A DNA stretch of 64,000 nucleotides from Eurosta solidaginis (lineage: Eukaryota > Arthropoda > Insecta > Diptera > Tephritidae), in assembly GCF_040869045.1 (NCBI RefSeq), contig NC_090320.1:254448978-254512977 (forward strand), read 5' to 3'. A model generated the notes under the pieces. It was not told the DNA's origin. It worked only from the letters and a program-made list of their open reading frames with translations, and made no database searches. This document shows, piece by piece, positions 1 to 10,238 of the stretch. How positions within the stretch are numbered: the first letter of the stretch is position 1; each line of letters begins with the position of its first letter. Position numbers and translations under genes: made by a program.

Positions 1-1084
1 CAAAAAAGGAGCAAAAGGCTATAATGAATATAAAAACAAAGCATAAATATTTAGTTAGTAGCAAAAGGAAACAACCGCAATTGCTGTCCTTACCAAATTA
101 CTGCGGTTGTGGTACATTCCTCCGTTGATGTTACTTGCTGTTGTTATTACAATTGAGCCTGTCTACAGTTATATAGTTAAGGGCTAACAAAATACCGATG
201 TACCTACATACATACGACATCAATGGGTGCTCACTTTGTTTTATTGTCTAGTTTAGTGCATGTGCTTCCAAATCTGATGCGAAAGTTGATGATGGTGGTT
301 GTGGTTGGTTGGGTTGGGCTGTAAGTAGCTATAGAGCCCGTGGGGTGGGTGGTTGCAATTTGTGGTGTTTTACCCAGCCATAGGATACAGCTTATTGCCT
401 TTACATATAATGTCATTTCCCTTTTTTGTCTTTTTTTTTTGTTAGCGTTTTTATATTAACTTTTTTTCTTGTTTTTCTTATTCACTTTTGTTGCCTATTA
501 TTTTTAGCGACTGCCGCAATTGCTGTGGCCATAAACCATGCCACCTAATGACTTCCGACATATAATATTTTGTAAATTGCAACAACGTTTACGACCATTA
601 AAGCGGTATTGTGGCAATTTTTTTCGCATGAAAAACTAAAAAAAAAGGGTTGAAAATAAAATTTATTTTTAAACGTTATAAGATTGCACAAACAAATGCA
701 GACTTTGTTTGTTTGTAAGAGTACTCATGAGTTTTTGTCTACATACTCAATGCTCGAAGAAGGCTGCTAGACGTTGCAAGAAGATACACTTGCATCGATT
801 AGCAGGTCAAAGCGGCCTGAGATCACACACTTACAGATAAAGCGTAGTTTAAATGACGGTAGGTGGGCTATTTTGTAAATTTACATAAAAAGTTAGAGAA
901 AGTAAAACTGCAGTGATAAATCTGTGAAAAACTGTACAGGGATTAATAAAGAAGTGAACGGTGAATGGTCACGTACGTAGTAGATAGTGAATAGCCACTT
1001 GAGGCACTTTTCGATACACATTACCCTTTCGGGAGGTGATTCAGAAAAACCAGCAGACAGCACTTACGCTTCGATCATAGAGTG
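1..1084. other. AT-rich intergenic DNA, nothing recognised
   Basis: No open frame, repeat or RNA gene could be supported here. The stretch is AT-rich with short homopolymer runs. It ends where the first reverse-transcriptase-like reading begins. Confidence 0.5.
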
Positions 1085-3110
1085 GGTAGTGCCGTGCTAG
1101 ATGTACGATACAAAGATCGAATGGCCAGTGAAGACTTTCTCTCAACTTAAACCACCGGGCATAGATGGTATATTTCTTACTATGCTACAAATTACGAGTA
1201 TATCGAACGTGAAATGGCTTAAAAGAATATGCATGAATCATAAAGCCCACTATTGGAGATCTTTTTGTGTAGCTCTTCTAACAAAAGTGGAGAAGATCAT
1301 TCATATTTATAACAAGAAGTGCAGGCACATTAGCTTGACATCATTCCAAAAAAATTTTTTGGGAGTACAGCATCAACGAAAAACATGTACTACACAACAC
1401 AACAGCCATATACCAAAGGCAAGTGGGTAGACAAGGCGCTGCATAGGATGGTTATAAACATAGAGAAAGTCCTTTATTATAAAGATCATGTCATGGGAGT
1501 TTTCTAAGGAATTTCCGGAGTTTTCAAAAACGCCTTTACACGGGCGAACATGGATAAATTGAAAAATATTCAGCCATAACAAGATGGATCGGCTGTGTTT
1601 TAATATGCAGGAAGATTACTTTAATATGGGGATTGAATGAGTCTATGAAATCAGTGGACAGGTTCGCGATGAACGACGAGGGATTATCACCTCTGTTGAT
1701 CACGCTGGTTAACAACCAGCTGATCAGGCGTTTCTATGAGGTACCCGTGAAATGTATGGGGTAAGCACATGACGTAATAGTTGTCGTAAGTGAAAAGTTC
1801 TCTCAAACAGTTAGCCCTTTAATGTATCGAGCGCTTCGTGATGTACATACCTGGGTATCTTTTTTCAGAAAAAATGAATATGGTCTTGTTTACTAGGAGG
1901 TATAAGGTTCCGAATCGATCTAGACCTAAGCTAGAAGGTGTATACCCGCAGGTGAAACATCGCAAAAAATCTTTTTTAGTTTTCGTGGAAGAAAAAAGTG
2001 GAAGAGAGAGTGTAGGAAGTTCAGACGACAGTATAGATATGCATTTTAAGGAGTGCTGGAGTTTAGGGGAGGCCTATGACCCTCTCTCTCTCATTGGATG
2101 TTTACAACGATTGCAGGGTCGATTAAGCTTGTAGTCCTAGTTTGGTAGATACACACTAAAAAAATTATAGCGGTATGTATGCTTAGTACTACGAAGGCCC
2201 TCAAAACAATCCCAATTTCAGCACCCTGTGCCATCTTGCACATCTCGCCTATAGATATAGTGCGAAGAACATAGCGCTAATAGCTTCATGGATTCTTCAG
2301 GGGCATCATCCACAGACTACGTGCGCTATGATTGGTCTCTTGGAACCAAAATAGAGGTGAAAGATTGGCGAAGAGCGCTCAAGTAGCAGCGAGGCAATAC
2401 ATGTGTATACCGGTGCTTACAAAGTAAAGGCAGGAGTAGGGTATGTGACATACTGCGCGGATCCGGAAATTAACAAGTACTTCAAGCTACCAAATTACTG
2501 TAGTGTTTTTCATACGGAAATAGTAGTGTTGACTACAGCTGTAGGAATACTCGAAAAAAGTTTAAGCGGTAACCGCGTAAATATTTGCATTGGCATCCAA
2601 ACAGCAATTAAGGCAGTAATCTCGCATAGATTTCCTGAGCATATGTGAATAGATGGAAATAAAAAAGTGGATGCGGGCATCCCCTGAAGTTTTTATTGTA
2701 GACGTTCTAATCACACTGGGCGAGACTAAAAGAAAGCGAGACTTGCAGGTGTAAAAACAAATGCAGGGCTGCAAAGTTTCGAAGATCATATGCAGGTCTT
2801 AAAACCTTTGACAAACAAAGACAAAATTGCTCTTATCATTGAAAAGAAAGTAATGTAGGCGCATGATTGGTAGTCTTACTGAGACTGCCTTTTCAAGCCA
2901 CATACTCTTAAGTTAGGCCTTGCTAATGTTAGCAGATGTAGGATGTGAGGGTTGCAGGAGGAAACGGTCGAGCATGGTTTGTACCTATGCGGTGCGCTTG
3001 CAAGACTAAAACTGCAACTATTAATAGTGTCAAAACTACCAGACCTAGAAGCAGCAAAATAGAAAAGCTCCTACTCTTTGCAAAGCAGAAGATATTATGA
3101 CTTGAGGATC
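1085..3110 (+). pseudogene. Decayed RNase H-bearing LINE (non-LTR retrotransposon), copy A
   Basis: Broken remains of a LINE ORF2. Near 1,125-1,190 the frame reads like the start of an RT domain (LKPPGIDGIFLTMLQ). Near 1,340 an ISLTSF motif appears, followed at about 1,430-1,480 by ALHRMVINIEK. At about 1,895-1,960 it reads RRYKVPNRSRPKLEG, a segment usually found just after the RT catalytic motifs. Positions 2,403-2,640 read as RNase H, but the usual IDSQ catalytic segment is IGIQ, so a key aspartate is gone. At about 2,937-3,000 a residual C-terminal Cys/His motif (EETVEH then C) is visible. Many frameshifts and stops separate these pieces, so it is not functional. RNase H excludes the Jockey clade and points to the I/R1/LOA group, but I cannot name the family. 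Copy B at 8.5-10.1 kb appears related and lies on the opposite strand. Confidence 0.75.
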
Positions 3111-4844
3111 TCTATAGACTATAGGTTGAAACTTTGTTTCGGGAAAGTTGTGCTAGCCGTAAAAAAAGTAAGTTGTAGATAAGTTTGCTAGGTGTACTTT
3201 CATCACCCAGATTACCTTAGTTTGTTTCAATACATAGAGCTTATGCAAGTCATCCTGCATTGGAAAGTTACAAATAAAGCAAACATAAACGCTTTGGATC
3301 GACGATCGTCATATTTTTGAATTGCTCTTGGAAGAGCTCAATAGCTTATCATGCATACTTAATGTAGCGAAAAAGGTGGGAATAAAAAGATAAGCCTGAA
3401 TACACCTTTGGAGTTCATTTGAGTACATGCTGCAAATACATGGCTGAAAAGGTCTCAATATATCACAATGGCATTAGGAGTGCCTGGTTTGTGACCAGGC
3501 TAACAGATACTCCTCTAGGCAATAATAAAGTTAGTTCTCATATAAAAAAGATTAAGACTACCATTGGATATAAGGTTAGCGTTTGTAAACCTCTCACACA
3601 AATGCAAAACAAAAGAAGTTTCAGTAGCTCTACATATAATAAACCAAGATCTTTTTGCACGGTTTCTGATCATTTTCCATGCTCAAAAATTTCTCTTATT
3701 TCACTTAAGAAATCGTGTTAGGTAGACATCTGGAATGAGGACAACTTATTTCGTATCTACTCCATTTATATACGTGAGTCTGGGTGCCACTGATATACAC
3801 ACTTCTTATTTCTCCAACCATAAATGTGAGTTGTTTTCGTTAAAAATTCATTTTTTTGTTTAATTTTGAATATCTAATTTAAGAAGGTAAAATAAAGAAT
3901 TTCTTAAACATCACGCGAGATGTTAATTCATTTTGAATGCACACTTACACACAGGCACTCATGCTTATGGAAAACAAATTTTTATTTAAGCAAAATTGTA
4001 GCTTATGTTATACGCCATTTGCTGCTGTTCCAATTTTCTCTAGCCACACAGTTTTTTCCATTCACATAATACAAGATTTTTTATACTCCGCTGTACTTAA
4101 CGTAATTAAGGAAGAATATAAGTGAGGACCGTTTAACGCACTGCATGGTTTTCGCATAACGAACAAAATCCAGCCCGAGCCCAACTATCTTCGAGAGTGT
4201 TGAAGAGTTTTGAAGAAATGAAGTTGAGAAACTTGATCCCGGCTTATTTATTGCTACGCACAACTGAGTATATTCTATTCATTCTTAACAGAAAAAAATC
4301 TTCTTTCACTTTTTCTTCTTGGTAATGGAATATATTTACTTGAATTGGTTTGCAGTTTGCTGCTTTGTTGGTTTGGCTACTACGCCACGTGGCGCTCATA
4401 AATATACGCTAAATGGTCATAACGCAATTTCCTATAGCCGAAAAATCTATTGAGTTGCACTTAAATTAGGGTACTCGGATGTTGTGATATATCTACTTAA
4501 TATGTGATATTTTGTATGTGCATAGCTAAAGAGAATGAGGCAACCCAACTGGCAAAGTCAATTCAAAACGGAGTCCTCTCTAAACGGATTCAAACTGTTC
4601 GAATACGAAATGAAAATTCTAAAAATCATTTATATGAGGTGGGTTCCCTCAAAGACTGAGGTGTTTATAGTCGATTCAGAGACGGGTGAAAGTCCCACTT
4701 GCTCCACCTAATAAAAACTCAGTAAATAAATACATAAATTGATTTCGAACACATGCACACAACGCGGCTCTAAAAACAGAATTAGGACAATCCTAAGTAT
4801 AGTTGAGAGAGAGGGACAGCGTAGAAGAGCGGCTTCTCGTAGGT
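3111..4844. other. Unassigned DNA
   Basis: Short open frames occur here (for example 3,419-3,721, 100 codons), but none shows a recognisable domain or compositional signal. I see no tRNA, LTR or clear tandem repeat. Confidence 0.4.
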
Positions 4845-5360
4845 TATGTCGCCAACGATGATTTTAGTAACGGTGACACTCGCAGAGTAGTTCATGACGG
4901 AGTACCATTAGTAGCTGTAACGCTTGGAGTGTAATGACGGAGTAGAGCTAATAATGGTGACGCTCGTTGAGGACGGAGGTCCTCACCAGAGAGAGATGAG
5001 GAAGTTCAAATAGCAATGGTGCTACTTCAGAGTATGATAATGGAATTTAAGTTGTAACGGTACTCCTTAGACAGATGAAATTAACAACATTCGTCCTCAC
5101 CAGAGAGTAATGCCGGAGTACTATTAGTAACGGTGCCTCTTCGGAAAGTGATAACGGACTACTTTTAGTAACAGTGACACTCGAATAGAGGATATTAACA
5201 AAGTTGGTCCTCATCAGGTAGTCATGAAGGAGAACTATAAGTAACGGTGGTGCTTTGGAGAGAGATAACGGAGTACTATTAGTAACGGTGACGCCTGGTG
5301 AGAGGATGTTTACGACGCTGGTCCTCGCCAAAAAGTGAATACAGACTATTATTAGCAACA
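4845..5360. repeat. Degenerate minisatellite, about 114-bp period
   Basis: The motif CCTCACCAGAGAG and variants recurs at 4,981, 5,095, 5,212 and 5,323, giving spacings of 114, 117 and 111. Between these, the phrase GGAGTACTATTAGTAACGG and variants also recurs. Units are diverged and contain insertions and deletions, so the array is old. An apparent 103-codon minus-strand frame (5,047-5,358) simply reads through the repeat and is not a gene. Confidence 0.75.
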
Positions 5361-5817
5361 GTTATGCTCACAAAAAAATAGGGTAGACCTGTTGACCGAA
5401 AACAAGGTTGCTTAACAGTCCTCTCCCGTTTAAGAAAGAAGTAAACTCAACATAATGGTTCTAGCATTCGGCCAGGGTAGTAAAGTAGTCTGCTCTGCAA
5501 CATACCACATCCATGCTTACGACATTCAATACCGATACATTCTGCTCGTTTTTACCTTTCTTTTGAATACTAGGGGAGCAAAGTTTCATCTTACTGAGAA
5601 ATATGGACAAAATTGGGGTTTCCCTATGGACAGTGGGAACGACCCTGATGGAGCAGACGTGATAAATAACCCCCCTTTGAACCAAACGGAATCCATTTCC
5701 AGCCATAAAATTAGCTGGCAACCACTTTACTCACCTACGAGGAAGTGTCCTAAATGAAAGCATTGCACTCGCACTCTTGTTGTTGTGTAGGTATGTACGC
5801 AGCTGATACATATGTAT

Positions 5818-6418
5818 TGTAACGAACTTAGTGAAACTCCGCTTATTTTACACCTTCTGCTAACGTTCGAATCGCTAAACTGTTGAATAAATAACTCCAA
5901 TATTCAATAATGCAAAATGGTCTTTATTAGACTACTTTGAAAATAATTCACAATAACACTTATACTTCGCAACCAATAGCGTGCTTAAATCAAACTGATC
6001 ACAGATTACTCAGCTTTCGCTGCTTTTATACCATGTGTCCAAATGTCTAGACGTTTCTTTTGCTAGTATTTTCTACTTGGTTACCAGCTATAAACTACAG
6101 ATGCACGTTTATAGCCTCTCGCATAGCCATATGCGGGTGTATATGGGAATAATACTTCCACCGATGATTGCATACTTTTGTGAATATCTCAGATATATGA
6201 ATGTGAATTTATAGTTTATCATCTCTCGCATAGCCATATGCGTGTGTATATGTGAGAACTACTTCGCTGATGATTGCATACTTTTGTGAGTATCTCTCTG
6301 CTGCTTGTATGTACATCTGTGTATACATAATGATTGATTTGTTTATGTACATACAAGTGAGTGCTTAGTATCGGCTTAGAGATGATAGTATCCCTTAGCG
6401 TTGCAAATATTCGTCACA
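5818..6418 (-). repeat. Diverged solo LTR related to the 37-41 kb LTR element
   Basis: It begins TGTAACGAAC and ends with CGTCACA. It shares long recognisable blocks with the 705-bp LTRs at 37,188 and 40,343: a block near its start reading ACTGTTGAATAAATAACTCC, then the CACAATAACACTTATACTT block, and the last roughly 50 bp with the CTTAG...ATCGGCTTAG pattern. At about 601 bp it is shorter than those LTRs and clearly older. No internal gag or pol sequence adjoins it on either side, so it is best read as a solo LTR left by recombination. I could not see a convincing 4-5 bp target duplication. Strand is assigned by analogy with the complete element. Confidence 0.8.
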
Positions 6419-7439
6419 TTGTTGGTAAGTATAAGCGGTAATTGAAAGTGAATTCGTGCATATGTTGATATTGGCAATTGTGTAGTGTTCACTATTTGAA
6501 TATTGTGTCGTGTTATTTGCTGTACCATATAGTTGTAATGAAAAATCTTGGTAGTTGTTTCTGAAAAGGTCGCAGAGTGAGGAGCTTAAAGGTGAGCCAA
6601 AATAACATCGTCCTTCACAAAATGTCAAGGTGTGCAAATTAGCTGGTAAGTAAATTAATTCAGGTGATCTGGGCTAGCGATGCATATAGGTTAGAGAGAG
6701 AAAAATATCTTTTTTCACCATTTTAGGTTAATTATAACTGGCACGGTACTTTATTTGAGAAAAATCGTTCGCTGCTCTGTCACATAAATAGCCAGTTCGA
6801 GTTAACTGAAGAAAATGAGTGCGGCCAAAGAGGTCCCGAACAGGCTAGTTAGTATTAATAGTGTTCATTAGTAATTATATTAATATATGACCTCAGTTCA
6901 ATTGCTCTTGATTGTAAATACTTACTTTGGAATTCTGTATGCAGAATCGCCTATAGTGGTTATTCCCTCATAAAACAGAAAATGTTTATTGGGAAAATAA
7001 CTTCCAATATTTTTTACTTTCTATATATCAATAATAAGCTCAATTATTACTTTGGCGGCTTACATCTACCCTACCAAGATACTTTCGATTCACAGATGAA
7101 GCATAAGTGTTTTAGCTCTAGCGATGTTAGCCGCCTAGTAACTACTTCCCATTATCCATATATTATATATGTCATGAAATATATCTGTTTACTGTCATGA
7201 ATATATACACATAGATGTTTACTTGCACGTCCCTATCACATACTTACTACCTAAGCACTTTGTAGGAGCGGCTTACCTAAAGTTCGTATAGATGATTAAA
7301 AATAAAAACAGACGTGAGTACACAATATCCACTCGTGGTGTTCAATCTCTTTATAAATATACGGTGTACGTATAGAAAAAGAATGATCGAAGTGGTTGAA
7401 GTCAACTTCGTCCCCTTCTTAACGGTAACAACCGATACC
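6419..7439. other. AT-rich DNA, no feature
   Basis: The region contains only short, unsupported open frames (for example 6,982-7,200). Nothing RNA-like or repeated was recognised. Confidence 0.4.
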
Positions 7440-8115
7440 GACAAGTAGTTCTCTTATTATTGGGTTATTATTGATAGAAATTTGTCGATTGTTATCAGCT
7501 TTTTATCGCCATGTCATCGTTTTTTTTTATTGATTTGTGATAGGCTCGTGGGTAGATGGGTAACAGCTATGTCATCGATTTCATATTAAAATATTATATA
7601 TAATATTATATTAAATCGTTAACAACCTAATAGAAATTGGTAATACTCGTAAGCTTTTCAGTATAAAATCGATAACAGTTTGATAGCAAATCGATTTATT
7701 TTCGATAACATTTTAAACATTCTAGATATAAAATCAATATTTTTTCGATATACAATCGAGCACTTTTCGATTGTTATTGCGATAATACTTTGATAACAAA
7801 TCGGTAATTTTTGATATCAAATCGATAACTTTTTCAAAACAAATCGACATATTTTCGATAAAATTTGATTGATAAATTATCAATACCTTTCGATAAATAA
7901 TCGATAACTTTTCAATAGTAAATCAAAAAGTTTTCGATAAAAACCGATTATTTTATATTGATTACTCATTGATACTTTTTGTTATCGATATAAAATTTAT
8001 CACAATTCGATAACTCTTATATAAAACATATATAATCAACCGATAACTCGTCGATAAGAAATGGATAACACCCATAACCCATCAGTATCATACCAATAAC
8101 TCAGCGATATATTTT
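7440..8115. repeat. Degenerate CGATAA-rich short repeat
   Basis: About 650 bp in which AATCGATAACTTTTCGATA-like words recur every roughly 25-35 bp, with much variation. No fixed period survives. A related tract in the opposite orientation (TCGATTTGTTATCGA words) lies at 55,990-56,255. CGATA words can bind factors such as DREF (TATCGATA), but no functional role can be claimed from this degenerate tract. Confidence 0.65.
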
Positions 8116-8529
8116 GTTGCTGCAAAAAAGAAATAATAATTTTCAAAGGTCAGAAGAGTTAGGTAAGGTTGAACTGGCTGGTCCTTTAGAACCTCAAATA
8201 GGCTGGATGAATGTTACCAGCAGTTTGTTTAATGATCAAACTGAAAATCGCTTTCAAAAACAAATAATTATGTCTGTCATAAGGTAACACCGTCCCGCAA
8301 TTACTAGAAGCTTTCAAGGACCTACGGCACTTGCTGCTTCTAGATACGATAGTTGCATCATTCCTTATAGCTGATGTCATAGCCCGGAAAGTGGAAGGCA
8401 CGAGCACAAAACGTGCTAAATAATTTCCTCCACCAACCCGAATTTCCATACATATGCTATCACTGATCAAGTTTACTTTTAAAAGATGTGACGTTAGAAG
8501 GCAGTTTGTATCAGAATACCTGTCATGAG

Positions 8530-10080
8530 TATACAGTCTGCTCTTTTTAATGATAGAAGAAACCTTGTTTATGCTCGAAATTTTACAGTCCCACGCTTGG
8601 GTCTACGTCTTTCCCGCTTGGAAGTTAATGTCCAACTCTTGCCTTCTCTTAAATCGCAAAATCTAATTAACACTTCTTCGGAGCAAGCTTCGAGGAATAC
8701 GCCCTTTTTAGCTATCTCATCCGCTTTTTCATTCCCATCTATTCCCTTATGCCCTGTGACCCAACATAGCTGTATTCTCCTCCATCTCCCAATTCTTTGG
8801 GTCTGACAACTTTTGGGATCTGTTTATTTCCTGATCAGCACAGCATATAGCACACCTTCCACTACTTTGGGACCATCTGTGTGCATACATGTCGCCTCGT
8901 CTGCCATTTGACAACTTTTCCGCCAACCATCCAACTCTATTTTGGCTTTAAAAGCCCCCACGAAGCGCAGATAGGGAATAAGGTAGTCTGTTTGTACTGT
9001 AATTGATTACGCTGTACTACTATGGCCGTATAGTTTGCGCATTCACGTTATCCCGTGGCAGTGAGTATCGTTGAATTTGTGAACGCTATGGTCTTTATCA
9101 CCAGGCCTACAGGTGCAGATTGACATACAATGCAGCTGTCGGGGTTGTTTTCAGGGGTACCGTAATGCTAAGCATTGATAGCCTGCGTACTCCGTCTAAT
9201 TTTTTGAGGTAGGTTCTTTTTTGTGTGGCTGTCCACCAAAGTATATGATGGGGCTTACCATCGCTGTAAATACTCAATGAGAGAGAGAGAGAGAGAGAGA
9301 GAAAGAGGGCGATAAACCCCACGCCCACCCGGGCATTCTTTTGCATACATAAATTGCAGTCACGAAATTCTTCACTCTCTGCTCCACGACAATTTACCGT
9401 CAAAGATGATTCCTAGATAATTTATGCAAGGTTTTTCCAGTAGGGTCACTCATCCCAACTTACGTCTGGTCCAGTTCGGGACCTTACTCCTCTTACAAAA
9501 AAATACCATACCCATCTTCTCTATGTTGGCTGTCAACATGACATTAGATGCCCAGGTATGAAAATCCCGAAATGCTCGATCCATCAAAGAGATAGTCGTT
9601 GGAATGCACTTTCCACAACTGCAACGTCATCTACGTAAGCCGCACATTTTACAGGGACCTCGTGGAACCACTTGATCAGTTGGTTGATGACCAGCGTCCA
9701 CAGCAGATATGATAACAATCCGTCCTTGGGTGTGCCCCTGTACACTTGGGCGTGCCCCTGTACATTTCGTGGCCTTATACAGTCCCCATTTTGAAGTAAT
9801 CTTCCTTCAATTTGAAATGCAGCCGATCCATTTGATTATGGCTGGATGTACTTTAATGTAGATTAGACCATCCATAATCCCCCGTTTAGAAATATAGTTG
9901 AGAGCCTCGATAATGTCGTAGAAGACTCCTAGAGCATACTCCTATGTTTATAACCATCCTATGCAATGCCGAATCTACAAATTTAGTTTTGGTGTACGCA
10001 TGTCGCGTTATGGAGAGCAGTTTCATCCACGTTGCATTTTACGTACTTGCAGCTTTGGCATTGTGAGTTTCACAGACTCA
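8530..10080 (-). pseudogene. Decayed RNase H-bearing LINE, copy B
   Basis: Read on the minus strand, pieces of a LINE ORF2 appear in the expected order from high to low coordinates. HAYTK...ALHRMVINI lies at about 9,940-10,000. An AAYVDDVAVV-type RT catalytic box lies near 9,620-9,645, so the two adjacent aspartates are still readable. A GMVFFCKRSKV segment follows at about 9,490-9,520, and a TTPTAAL segment of the RT C-terminal region at about 9,120-9,165. The RNase H signature GHKGIDGNEKADE lies at about 8,708-8,760. Frameshifts and stops break every junction. The order and wording match copy A at 1.1-3.1 kb, so both probably derive from one family. No tail or target duplication was found. 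The 3' end abuts DNA without recognised features near 8.2-8.5 kb. Confidence 0.75.
9279..9302. repeat. (GA)n microsatellite
   Basis: Twelve GA dinucleotides in a row, followed by an imperfect AAGAGG. It lies inside the decayed LINE copy B. Confidence 0.95.
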
Positions 10081-10152
10081 GATTAGTTCACTTTATGATC
10101 TTAGAAGTCCAATTTATTTGAAATATATACACGGTGTCAAATCATCAATTTT

Positions 10153-10176
10153 TTTTATACTCAGTTGAGCAAAGCT
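10153..10176 (-). repeat. Repeat Q copy 1, short end fragment
   Basis: TATACTCAGTTGAGCAAAGCT is the terminal segment of repeat Q, seen intact on the opposite strand at 22,565-22,590. The rest of this copy resumes at 16,301 after the LOA-like insertion. GAGCAAAGCT (10,167-10,176) is repeated at 16,301-16,310 as the target duplication. Confidence 0.85.
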
Positions 10177-10197
10177 AGATAGATAGATAGATAGATG
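10177..10197 (-). repeat. (ATCT)n 3' tail of the LOA-like element
   Basis: AGAT repeated five times on the plus strand, then G, immediately next to the target duplication. Some LINE clades end in short tandem repeats rather than poly(A), generated at target-primed reverse transcription. Confidence 0.85.
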
Positions 10198-10238
10198 TTG
10201 TGAGGTTAAGCACTGCGACCTATTGGTCTATTGTGCCC

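Noticed and set aside
3419..3721. 100-codon plus-strand ORF as a host gene
   Set aside because: No domain, no splice or promoter context, and its composition is like the surrounding non-coding DNA.
5455..5757. 100-codon plus-strand ORF, with an 86-codon ORF antisense to it
   Set aside because: No motif, no supporting context, and both strands are open to a similar extent. Probably chance.
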